From Ptiloglossa arizonensis (lineage: Eukaryota; Arthropoda; Insecta; Hymenoptera; Colletidae), in contig NW_027478398.1 in the NCBI RefSeq assembly GCF_051014685.1, forward strand, positions 434,001 through 498,000: a DNA stretch of 64,000 nt, written 5' to 3'. Positions 37,216 to 49,809 of this stretch are shown here, piece by piece. Position numbers and translations under genes: made by a program. How positions within the stretch are numbered: the first letter of the stretch is position 1; each line of letters begins with the position of its first letter. The notes under the pieces are model-generated. The model worked only from the letters and a program-made list of their open reading frames with translations. It searched no databases and had not been told where the DNA came from.

Positions 37216-39514
37216 TACTTTTCCCCTAGGCCATTCTAGTTATTGGTTTTGAGTATCAGACCAGCGAAAATTTAGTTGGTTTCTCAACCATTCCTTAATT
37301 CCAAACTCCCATATCTCGCGAACGGAATGACGAACTCGAGAAATTCCTGTTGCATCTGAAAGTAGAAACTCGCCCGATTACAATGGTGTGTGTACTTTTC
37401 CCCTAGGCCATGCCAGTTATAGGTTTCGAGTATCAGACCAGCGAAAATTTTGATGGATTCTCAAACATTCCGTAACTTCAAACTGCCATATCTCGCGAAC
37501 GGAATGACGAACTCGAGAAATTCCTCCTGCATCTGAAAGTAGAAACTCGCCCGATTACAATGGTGTGTGTACTTCTCCCCTAGGCCATTCTAGTTATTGG
37601 TTTTGAGTATCAGACCAGCGAAAATTTAGTTGGTTTCTCAACCATTCCTTAATTCCAAACTCCCATATCTCCCGAACGGAATGACGAACTCGAGAAATTC
37701 CTGTTGCATCTGAAAGTAGAAACTCGCCCGATTACAATGGAGAGTGTACTTTTCCCCTAGGCCATTCCAGTTATTGATTTCGAGTATCAGACCAACGAAA
37801 ATTTTGATGGTTTCTCAAGGATTCCTTAACTTCAAACTCCCATACCTCGCGAACGGATTGGCGAACTCGAGAAATTCCTGTTGCATCTGAAAGTGCAAAC
37901 TCGCCCGATTACAATGGTGTGTGTACTTTTCCCCTAGGCCATTCCGGTTATTGGTTTCGAGTTTCAGACTAGCGAAAATTTTGATGGTTTCTCAACCATT
38001 CCTTAACTTCAAACTTCCATATCTCGCGAACGAATTGACGAACTCGAGAACGTCCGGTTGCATCTGGTAGTAGAGACTCGCCCGATTACAACGGTATGTG
38101 TGTATTTCCCCTAGGCCATTGTAGTTATTGGTTTCGAGTATCAGACTTGCGAAAATTTTGATTGTTTGTCAACCACTCCTTAGCTCCAAACTCCCATATC
38201 TCGCGAACGGAATGACGAACTCGAGAAGTTCCTGTTGCATCTAAAAGTAGAAACTCGCCCGATTACAAAGGTGTGTGTACTTTTCCCCTAGGCCATTCCA
38301 GTTATAGGTTTCGAGTATCAGACCAGCGAAAATTTTGATGGTTTCTGAAACATTCCGTAACTTCAAACTCCCATATCTCGCGAACGGAATGACGAACTCG
38401 AGAAATTCCTGTTGCATCTGAAAGTAGAAACTCGCCCGATTACAACGGTGTTTGTACTTTTCCCCTGGGCCATTCCAGTTATTGGTTTCGAGTATCAGTC
38501 CAGCGAAAATTTTGATGGTTTCTCAACCATTCCTTAACTTCAAACTCCCATATCTCTCGAACGGATTGACGAACTCGAGAATTTCCGATTGCATCTGGAA
38601 GTGGAAACTCGCCCGATTACAAAGCTATGTGTATTTTTTAACCTAGGCCTTTGTAATTATTGGTTTCGAGTATCACACTTGCGAAAATTTTGATGGTTTC
38701 TCAACCACTCCTTAACTTCAAACTCCCACATCTCGGGAACGGATTGACGAACTCGAGAAATTCCTGTTGCATCTGAAAGTAGAAACATGCCCGATTACAA
38801 AGGTACGTGTATTTCTCCCCTAGGCCATTGTAGTTATTGGTTTCGCGTATCAGACTTGCGAAAATTTTGATGGTTTCTCAACCATTCCTTAACTTCAAAC
38901 TCCCATATATCGCGAACGGATTGACGAACTCGAGAAGTTCCTATTGCATCTGAAAGCAGTAGCTCGCCCGATTACAACGGTATGCGTTTTTTTGCCCTAG
39001 GCCATAGTAGTTATTGGTTTCGAGTATCAGACTTGCGAAAATTGTGATGGTCTCTCAACGATTCCTTAACTTCAAACTCCCATACCTCGCGAACGGATTG
39101 GCGAACTCGAGAAATTCCTGTTGCATCTGAAAGTAGAATCTCGCCCGATTACAAAGCTGTGTGTACTTTTCCCCAAGGCCTTTCCAGTTATAGGTTTCGA
39201 GTATCAGACCAGCGAAAATTTTGATGGTTTCTCAAACATTCCGTAACTTCAAACTCCCATATCTCGCGAACGGAATGCCGAACTCGAGAAATTACTGATG
39301 CATCTGAAAGTAGAATCTCGCCCGTTTACATTGGTGTGTGTACTTTTCCCCTAGGCCATTCTAGTTTTTGGTTTCGAGTATCAGACCAGCGAAAATTTAG
39401 TTGGTTTCTCAAACATTCCGTAACTTCAAACTCCCATATCTCGCGAACGGAATGACGAAATCGAGAATTTCCTGTTGCATCTGAAAGTAGAAACTCGCCC
39501 GATTACAATGGAGT
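37216..39514 (+). repeat. 2.2-kb segment, copy 2, and junction
   Basis: Second copy of the 33-35 kb segment, from about 37,190 to 39,390, with near identity. After about 39,390 it leaves the pattern with GAAAATTTAGTTGG and a monomer holding GACGAAATCGAGAATTTCC, where CTCGAG is lost. Confidence 0.78.
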
Positions 39515-40222
39515 GTGTACTTTTCCCCTAGGCCATTCCGGTTATTGGTTTCGAGTTTCAGACTTGCGAAAATTTTAATGGTTTCTCAACCATTCCTTAA
39601 CTTCAAACTTCCATATCTCGCGAACGAATTGACGAACTCGAGAACGTCCGGTTGCATCTGGTAGTAGAAACTCGCCCGATTACAATGGTATGTGTGTTTT
39701 TCCCCTAGGCCATTGTAGTTATTGGTTTCGAGTATCAGACTTGCGAAAATTTTGATTGTTTGCCAACCACTCCTTAGCTCCAAACTCCCATATCTCGAGA
39801 ACGGAATGACGAACTCGAGAAGTTCCTGTTGCATCTAAAAGTAGAAACTCGCCCGATTACAAAGGTGTGTGTACTTTTCCCCTAGGCCATTCCGGTTATT
39901 GGTTTCGAGTTTCAGACTTGCGAAAATTTTAATGGTTTCTCAACCATTCCTTAACTTCAAACTTCCATATCTCGCGAACGAATTGACGAACTCGAGAACG
40001 TCCGGTTGCATCTGGTAGTAGAAACTCGCCCGATTACAATGGTATGTGTGTTTTTCCCCTAGGCCATTGTAGTTATTGGTTTCGAGTATCAGACTTGCGA
40101 AAATTTTGATTGTTTGCCAACCACTCCTTAGCTCCAAACTCCCATATCTCGAGAACGGAATGACGAACTCGAGAAGTTCCTGTTGCATCTAAAAGTAGAA
40201 ACTCGCCCGATTACAAAGGTTC
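39515..40222 (+). repeat. Perfect-looking 354-bp dimer duplication
   Basis: Two 354-bp units (about 39,515-39,868 and 39,869-40,222) appear identical by eye across CATTCCGG, TTTTAATGG, GAACGTCCGG, ATTGTTTGCC and CTCGAGAACGG. This accounts for the 354-bp difference between the 4,250 and 4,604 offsets on either side, so it arose after that larger duplication. Confidence 0.82.
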
Positions 40223-41819
40223 GTGTATTTTTCCCCTAGGCCATTCCAGTTATTGGTTTCGAGTAACAGACTTGCGAAAATTTTGATGGTTTCTCAACCA
40301 TTCCTTAAATTCAAACTACCATATCTCGCGAACGGATTGACGAACTCGAGAAATTCCTGTTGCATCTGAAAGTAGAAACATGCCCGATAACAAAGGTACG
40401 TGTATTTTTCCACTAGGCCATTGTAGTTATTGGTTTCGCGTATCAGACTTGCGAAAATTTTGATGGTTTCACAACCATTCCTTAACTTCAAACTCCCATA
40501 TCTCGCGAACGGATTGACGAACTCGAGAAGTTCCTATTGCATCTGAAAGCAGTAGCTCGCCCGATTACAACGGTATGCGTTTTTTTGCCCTAGGCCATAG
40601 TAGTTATTGGTTTCGAGTATCAGACTTGCGAAAATTGTGATAGTTTCTCAACAGTTCCTTAACTTCAAACCCCCATATCTCGCGAACGGATGGACGAACA
40701 CCAGAAATTCCAGTTGCATCTGGAAGAAGAAACTCTCCCGATTACAACGGTATGCGTATTTTTCCCCTAAGCCTTTGTAGTTATTGATTTCGAGTATCAG
40801 GCTTGCGAAAACTTTGATGGTTTCTCAACCGTTCCTTCATTTCAAACTCCCATATCTCGCGAACGGATCGACGAACTCGAGAAATTCCTGTTGCATCTGA
40901 AACCACAAACTCGTCCGATTACTGCGGTATGTGTATTTTTGCCCTAGGCCATTGTAGTTATTGGTTTCGGGTATCAGACCAGCGAAAATTTTGATGGTTT
41001 CTCATCCATTCCTTAAATTCAAACTCCCATATCTCGCGAACGGATTGACGAACTCGAGAAATTCCTGTTGCATCTGAAAGTAGAAACACGCCCGATTACA
41101 AAGGTACGTGTATTTTTCCCCCAGGGCCATTGTAGTTATTGGTTTCGAGTATCAGACTTGCGAAAATTTTGATGGTTTCTCAACCACTCCTTAACTCCAA
41201 ACTCCCATATCTCGCGAACGGAATGACGAACTCGAGAAATTCCTGTTGCATCTGAAAGTAGAAACTCGCCCGATTACAAAGGTGTGTGTACTTTTCCCCT
41301 ATGCCATTCCAGTTGTAGGTTTCGAGCATCAGACCAGCGAAAATTTTGATGGTTTCTCAAACATTCCGTAACTTCAAACTCCCATATCTCTCGAACGGAC
41401 TGACGAACTCGAGAATTTCCTATTGCATCTGAAAGCAGAGACTCGCCCGATTACAAAGGTATGTGTATTTTTGCCCTAGGCCATAGTAGTCATTGGTCTC
41501 GAATATCAGACTTGCCAAAATTTTGATGGTTTCTCAACCATTCCTTAACTTCAAACTCCCATATCTCGCGAACGGATTGACGAACTCGAGAACTTCCGGT
41601 TGCATCTGGTTGTAGAAACTCACCCGATTACATCGGTATGTGTGTTTTTCCCATAGGCCATTCCAGTTATTGTTTTCGAGTATCAGACTTGCGAAAATAT
41701 TGATGATTTCTCAACGATTCCTTAACTTCAAACTCCCATACCTCGCGAACGGATTGCCGAACTCGAGAAATTCCTGTTGCATCTGAAAGTGGAAACTCGC
41801 CCGATTACAATGGTGTGTG
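40223..41819 (+). repeat. 1.6-kb segment, copy 2
   Basis: Second copy of 35.6-37.2 kb, with a few substitutions (ACTGCGG for ACTACGG near 40,922; GGATTGCCG for GGATTGGCG near 41,755). Confidence 0.77.
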
Positions 41820-44319
41820 TACTTTTCCCCTAGGCCATTCCAGTTATTGGTTTCGAGTATCAGACTAGCGAAAATTTTGATGGTTTCTCAATCATTCCTT
41901 AACTCCAAACTTCCATATCTCGCGAACGGAATGACGAACTCGAGACATTCCTGTTGCATCTGAAAGTAGAAACTCTCCCGATAACAAAGGTGTGTGTACT
42001 TTTCCCCTAGGCCGTTCCAGTTATTGGTTTCGAGTATCAGACTTGCGAAAATTTTGATGGTTTCTCAACCACTCCTTAACTCCAAACTCCCATATCTCGC
42101 GAACGGAATGACGAACTCGAGAAATTCCTGTTCCATCTGAAAGCAGAAACTCGCCCGATTACAAAGGTACGTGTATTTTTCCCCTAGGCCATTCTAGTTA
42201 TTGGTTTTGAGTATCAGACCAGCGAAAATTTAGTTGGTTTCTCAACCATTCCTTAATTCCAAACTCCCATATCTCGCGAACGGAATGACGAACTCGAGAA
42301 ATTCCTGTTGCATCTGAAAGTAGAAACTCGCCCGATTACAAAGGTGTGTATACTTTTCCCCAAGGCCATTCCAGTTATAGGTTTGAAGTATCAGACCACC
42401 GAAAATTTTGATGGTTTCTCAAACATTCCGTAACTTCAAACTCCCATATCTCGCGAACGGAATGACGAACTCGAGAAATTCCTGTTGCATCTGAAAGTAG
42501 AAACTCGCCCGATTACAGTGGAGTGTGTACTTTTCCCCTAGGACATTCCAGTTATTGGTTTCGAGTATCAGACCAGCGAAAATTTTGATGGTTTCTCAAA
42601 CATTCCGTAACTTCAAACTCCCATATCTCGCGAACGGAATGACGAACTCGAGAAATTCCTGTTGCATCTGAAAGTAGAAACTCACCCGATTACAATGGAG
42701 AGTGTACTTTTCCCCTAGGCCATTCCAGTTATTGGTTTCGAGTATCAGACCAACGAAAATTTTGATGGTTTCTCAAGGATTCCTTAACTTCAAACTCCCA
42801 TACCTCGCGAACGGATTGGCGAACTCGAGAAATTCCTGTTGCATCTGAAAGTGCAAACTCGCCCGATTACAATGGTGTGTGTACTTTTCCCCTAGGCCAT
42901 TCCGGTTATTGGTTTCGAGTTTCAGACTTGCGATAATTTTGATGGTTTCTCAACCATTCCTTAACTTCAAACTTCCATATCTCGGGAACGGATTGACGAA
43001 CTCGAGAAATTCCTGTTGCATCTGAAAGTAGAAACATGCCCGATTACAACGGTGTTTGTACTTTTCCCCTGGGCCATTCCAGTTATTGGTTTCGAGTATC
43101 AGACCAGCGAAAATTTTGATGGTTACTCAACCATTCCTTAACTTCAAACTCCCATATCTCGCGAACGAATTGACGAACTCGAGAACGTCCGGTTGCATCT
43201 GGTAGTAGAGACTCGCCCGATTACAACGGTATGTGTGTTTTTCCCCTAGGCCATTGTAGTTATTGGTTTCGAGTATCAGACTTGCGAAAATTTTGATTGT
43301 TTGTCAACCACTCCTTAGCTCCAAACTCCCATATCTCGCGAACGGAATGACGAACTCGAGAAGTTCCTGTTGCATCTAAAAGTAGAAACTCGCCCGATTA
43401 CAAAGGTGTGTGTACTTTTCCCCTAGGCCATTCCAGTTATAGGTTTCGAGTATCAGACCAGCGAAAATTTTGATGGTTTCTGAAACATTCCGTAACTTCA
43501 AACTCCCATATCTCGCGAACGGAATGACGAACTCGAGAAATTCCTGTTGCATCTGAAAGTAGAAACTCGCCCGATTACAACGGTGTTTGTACTTTTCCCC
43601 TGGGCCATTCCAGTTATTGGTTTCGAGTATCAGACCAGCGAAAATTTTGATGGTTTCTCAACCATTCCTTAACTTCAAACTCCCATATCTCTCGAACGGA
43701 TTGACGAACTCGAGAATTTCCGATTGCATCTGGAAGTGGAAACTCGCCCGATTACAAAGCTATGTGTATTTTTTACCCTAGGCCTTTGTAATTATTGGTT
43801 TCGAGTATCACACTTGCGAAAATTTTGATGGTTTCTCAACCACTCCTTAACTTCAAACTCCCACATCTCGGGAACGGATTGACGAACTCGAGAAATTCCT
43901 GTTGCATCTGAAAGTAGAAACATGCCCGATTACAAAGGTACGTGTATTTCTCCCCTAGGCCATTGTAGTTATTGGTTTCGCGTGTCAGACTTGCGAAAAT
44001 TTTGATGGTTTCTCAACCATTCCTTAACTTCAAACTCCCATATCTCGCGAACGGATTGACGAACTCGAGAAGTTCCTATTGCGTCTGAAAGCAGTAGCTC
44101 GCCCGATTACAACGGTATGCGTTTTTTTGCCCTAGGCCATAGTAGTTATTGGTTTCGAGTATCAGACTTGCGAAAATTGTGATGGTCTCTCAACGATTCC
44201 TTAACTTCAAACTCCCATACCTCGCGAACGGATTGGCGAACTCGAGAAATTCCTGTTGCATCTGAAAGTAGAATCTCGCCCGATTACAAAGCTGTGTGTA
44301 CTTTTCCCCAAGGCCTTTC
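41820..44319 (+). repeat. Mixed block related to 33-35 kb and 58-60 kb
   Basis: About fourteen monomers in the marker order AAATTTAGTTGG, CCCCAAGGCC, GGAGTGTGTAC with CTAGGACATTCC, GGAGAGTGTAC, GAACGTCCGG, CCTGGGCC, TTTTTTACCC and CATGCCCG. The same order is found near 33.4-35 kb and 58.4-59.7 kb. The spacing to the latter is 15,898 bp at its start and 15,544 bp further on, a loss of two monomers. Confidence 0.74.
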
Positions 44320-47300
44320 CAGTTATAGGTTTCGAGTATCAGACCAGCGAAAATTTTGATGGTTTCTCAAACATTCCGTAACTTCAAACTCCCATATCTC
44401 GCGAACGGAATGCCGAACTCGAGAAATTACTGATGCATCTGAAAGTAGAGTCTCGCCCGTTTACAATGGTGTGTGTACTTTTCCCCTAGGCCATTCTAGT
44501 TTTTGGTTTCGAGTATCACACCAGCCAAAATTTAGTTGGTTTCTCAAACATTCCGTAACTTCAAACTCCCATATCTCGCGAACGGAATGACGGAATCGAG
44601 AATTTCCTGTTGCATCTGAAAGTAGAAACTCGCCCGATTACAATGGAGTGTGTACTTTTCCCCTAGGCCATTCCGGTTATTGGTTTCGAGTTTCAGACTT
44701 GCGAAAATTTTAATGGTTTCTCAACCATTCCTTAACTTCAAACTTCCATATCTCGCGAACGAATTGACGAACTCGAGAACGTCCGGTTGCATCTGGTAGT
44801 AGAAACTCGCCCGATTACAATGGTATGTGTGTTTTTCCCCTAGGCCATTGTAGTTATTGGTTTCGAGTATCAGACATGCGAAAATTTTGATTGTTTGCCA
44901 ACCACTCCTTAGCTCCAAACTCCCATATCTCGAGAACGGAATGACGAACTCGAGAAGTTCCTGTTGCATCTAAAAGTAGAAACTCGCCCGATTACAAAGG
45001 TGTGTGTACTTTTCCCCTAGGCCATTCCAGTTATAGGTTTCGATTATCAGACCAGCGAAAATTTTGATGGTTTCTCAAACATTCCGTAACTTCAAACTCC
45101 CATATCTCGCGAACGGAATGACGAACTCGAGAAATTCCTGTTTCATCTGGAAGTAGAAACATGCCCGATTACAAAGGTACGTGTTTTTTTCCCCTAGGCC
45201 ATTGTAGTTATTGGTTTCGCGTATCAGACTTGCGAAAATTTTGATGGTTTCTCAACCATTCCTTAACTTCAAACTCCCATATCTCGCGAACGGATTGACG
45301 AACTCGAGAAGTTCCTATTGCATCTGAAAGCAGTAGCTCGCCCGATTACAACGGTATGCGTTTTTTTGCCCTAGGCCATAGTAGTTATTGGTTTCGAGTA
45401 TCAGACTTGCGAAAACTGTGATAGTTTCTCAACAGTTCCTTAACTTCAAACACCCATATCTCGCGAACAGATTGAGGAACTCGGGAAATTACTGTTCCAT
45501 CTGAAAGCAGAAACTCGCCCGATTACAAAGGTACGTGTATTTTTCCCCTAGGCCATTCCAGTTATTGGTTTCGAGTAACAGACTTGCGAAAATTTTGATG
45601 GTTTCTCAACCATTCCTTAAATTCAAACTCCCATATCTCGCGAACGGATTGACGAACTCGAGAAATTCCTGTTGCATCTGAAAGTAGAAACTCTCCCGAT
45701 AACAAAGGTGTGTGTACTTTTCCCCTAGGCCATTCCAGTTATTCGTTTCGAGTATCAGACCAGCGAAAATTTTGATGGTTTCTCAACCATTCGTTAACTT
45801 CAAACTGTCTTATCTCGCGAACGGATTGACGAACTCGAGAAATTCCTGTTGCATCTGAAAGTAGAATCTCGCCCGATTGCAACGGTATGTGTATTTTTCC
45901 CCTAGGCCATTGTAGTTATTGGCTTCGAGTATCAGACTTACGAAAATTTTGATGGTTTCTCAACCATTCCTTAACTTCAAACTCCCTTACCTCGCGAACG
46001 GATTGGCGAACTCGAGAAATTCCTGTTGCATCTGAAAGTGGAAACTCGCCCGATTACAATGGCGTGTGTACTTTTCCCCTAAGCCATTCCAGTTATAGGT
46101 TTCGAGTATCAGACCAGCGGAAATTTTGATGGCTTCTCATACATTCCGTAACTTCAAACTGTCTTATCTCGCGAACGGATTGACGAACTCGAGAAATTCC
46201 TGTTGCATCTGAAAGTAGAAACTAGCCCGATTACAACGGTATGTGTATTTTTCCCCTAGGCCGTTGTAGTTATTGGTTTCGAGTATCAGACTTACGAAAA
46301 TTTTGATGGTTTCTCAACCATTCCTTAACTTCAAACTCCCATACCTCGCGAACGGATAGGCGAACTCGAGAAATTCCTGTTGCATCTGAAAGTGGAAACT
46401 CGCCCGATTACAATGGTGTTTGTACTTTCCCCCTAGGCCGTACCAGTTATTGGTTTCGAGTATCAGACTTGCGAAAATTTGGATGGTTTCTCAACCATTC
46501 CTTAACTTCAAACTCCCATATCTCGTGAACGGATTGACGAACTCCAGAAATTCCTGTTGCATCTGAAAGTAGAAACTCGCCCGATTACAATGGTGTGTGT
46601 ACGTTTCCCCTAGGCCATTCCAGTTATTGGTTTCGAGTATCAGACCAGCGAAAATTTTGATGGTTTCAAAACCATTCCTTAACTTCAAACTCCCATATCT
46701 CGCGAAGGGATTGACGAACTCGAGAAATTCCTGTTGCATCTGAAATTAGAAACTCGCCCGATTACAAAGCTATGTACATTTTTCCCCTAGGCCCCTGTGG
46801 TTATTGGTTTCGAGTATCAGACTTGCGAAATTTTTGATGGTTTCTCAACCACTCCTTAACTCCAAACTCCCATATCTCGCGAACGGAATGACGAATCCGA
46901 ATAATTTCTGTTGCATCTGAAAGTAGAAACTCTCCCAATTACAACGGTATGTGTATTTTTCCCCTAGGCCTCTGTAGTTATTGGTTTCGAGTATCAGACT
47001 TGCGAAAATTTTGGTGGTTTCTCAACCATTCCTTAACTTCAAACTCCCATATCTCTCGAACGGATTGACGAACTCGAGAATTTCCTATTGCATCTGAAAG
47101 CAGAAACTCGCCCGATTACAACGGTATGTGTATTTTTGCCCTAGGCCATAGTAGTCATTGGTCTCGAATATCAGACTTGGGAAAATTTTGATGGTTTCTC
47201 AAGCACTCCTTAACTTCAAACTCCCATATCTCGCGAACTGATTGACGAACTCGAGAACTTCCGGTCGCATCTGGAAGTGGAAACTCGACCGATTACAACG

Positions 47301-49809
47301 GTATGTGTATTTTTCCCTAGGCCATTGTAGTTATTGGTTTCGAGTATCAGACTTGCGAAAATTTTGATGGTTTCTCAACCACTCCTTAACTCCAAACTCC
47401 CATATCTCGCGAACGGAATGACGAACTCGAGAAATTCCTGTTGCATCTGAAAGTAGAAACTCGCCCGATTACAAAGGTGTGTGTACTTTTCCCCTAGGCC
47501 ATTCCAGTTGTAGGTTTCGAGGATCAGACCAGCGAAAATTTTGATGGTTTCTCAAACATTCCGTAACTTCAAACTCCCATATCTCGCGAACGGATTGACG
47601 AATTCGAGAACTTCCTGTTGCACCTGGAAGTGGAAACTCGCCCGATTACAAAGGTGTGCGTACTTTTCCCCTAGGCCATTCCAGTTATATGTTTCGAGTA
47701 TCAGACCGGCGAAAATTTTGATGGTTTCTCAAACATTCCGTAACTTCAAACTCCCATATCTCGCGAACGGAATGACGAACTCGAGAAATTCCTGATGCAT
47801 CAGAAAGTAGAAACTCGCCCGATTACAATGGTGTGTGTACTTTTCCCCTAGGCCATTCTAGTTATTGGTTTCGGGTATCAGACCAGCGAAAATTTTGATG
47901 GTTTCTCAATCATTCCTTAACTCCAAACTCCCATATCTCGCGAACGGAATGACGAATCCGTATAATTTCTGTTGCATCTGAAAGTAGAAACTCTCCCAAT
48001 TACAACGGTATGTGTATTTTTCCCCTAGGCCTCTGTAGTTATTGGTTTCGAGTATCAGACTTGCGAAAATTTTGGTGGTTTCTCAACCATTCCTTAACTT
48101 CAAACTCCCATATCTCTCGAACGGATTGACGAACTCGAGAATTTCCTATTGCATCTGAAAGCAGAAACTCGCCCGATTACAACGGTATGTGTATTTTTGC
48201 CCTAGGCCATACTAGTCATTGGTCTCGAATATCAGACTTGGGATAATTTTGGTGGTTTCTCAACTACTCCTTAACTTCAAACTCCCACATCTCGCGAACG
48301 GATTGACGAACTCGAGAACTTCCTGTTGCATCTGGAAGTGGAAACCTTGCTCGATTACAACTGTATGTGTACTTTTCCCCTAGGCCATTCCAGTTGTAGG
48401 TTTCGAGCATCAGACCAGCGAAAATTTTGATGGTTTCTCAAACATTCCGTAACTTCAAACTCCCATATCTCGCGAACGGATTGACGAACTCGAGAACTTC
48501 CGGTTGCATCTGGAAGTGGAAACTCGCCCGATTACAACGGTATGTGTATTCTTCCCTAGGCCATTGTAGTTATTGGTTTCGAGTATCAGACTTGCGAAAA
48601 TTTTGATGGTTTCTCAACCGTTCCTTAACTTCGAACTCCCATATCTCTCGAACGGATTGACGAACTCGAGAATTTCCTATTGCATCTGAAGGCAGAAACG
48701 CGCCCGATTACAACGGTATGTGTGTTTTTGCCCTAGGCCATAGTAGTCATTGGTCTCGAATATCAGACTTGCGATAATTTTGGTGGTTTCTCTACCACTC
48801 CTTAACTTCAAACTCCCACATCTCGCGAACGGATTGACGAACACGAGAACTTCCTGTTGCATCTGGAAGTGGAAACCTTGCTCGATTACAACTGTATGTG
48901 TATTTTTCCCCTAGGCCACTGTAGTTATTGGTTTCGAGTATCAGACTTGCGAAAATTTTGATGGTTTCTCAACCACTCCTTAAATCCAAACTCCCATTTC
49001 TCGCGAACGGAATGACGAACTCGAGAAATTCCTGTTGCATCTGAAAGTAGAAACTCGCCCGATTACAATGGTGTGTGTACTTTTCCCCTAGGCCATTCCA
49101 GTTATTGGTTTCGAGTATCAGACCAGCGAATATTTTGATGGTTTATCAACCATTCCTTAACTTCAAACTATCTCATCTCGCCAACGGATTGACGAACTCG
49201 AGAAATTCCTGTTGCATCTGAAAGCAGAAACTCGCCCGATTGCAACGGTATGTTTATTTTTCCCCTAGGCCGTTGTAGTTATTGGTTTCGAGTATCAGAC
49301 TTGCGAAAATTTTGATGGTTCCTCAACGATTCCTTAACTTCAAACTCCCATATCTCGAGAACGAATTGACGAACTCGAGAAATTCCTGTTGCATCTGAAT
49401 GCAGAAACTCTTCCGATTACAACGGTGTATGAATTTTTGCCCTAGGTAATAGTAGTTATTGGTTTCGAGTATCAGACTTGCGAAAATTTTGATGGTTTCT
49501 CAACCATTCCTTAACTTCAAACTCCCATATCTCGCGCACGGATTGACGAACTCGAGAAATTCCTGTTGCATCTGAATGCAGAAACTCGCCCAATAACAAC
49601 GGTATATGTATTTTTGCCCTAGGTAATAGTTGTTATTGGTTTCGAGTATGAGACTTTGGAAAATTTTGACGGTTTCTCAACCGTTCCTTGACTTCAAACT
49701 CCCATATCTCGCGAACGGATTGACGAGCTCGAGAAGTTCCTGTTGCATCTAAAAGTAGAAACTCGCCCGATTACAAAGGTGTGTGTACTTTTCCCCTAGG
49801 CCATTCCAG
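44320..49809 (+). repeat. 31-mer higher-order unit, copy 1 (about 5.49 kb)
   Basis: Thirty-one monomers that repeat at exactly 5,487 bp (31 x 177). The unit joins two older neighbourhoods: its left part resembles 39-41 kb, its right part (from about 45.7 kb) resembles 19.9-25.5 kb. One monomer near 47,501-47,677, with GAGGATCAG and GAATTCGAGAAC, and one near 49,354-49,530 are missing from the second unit. Confidence 0.82.
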
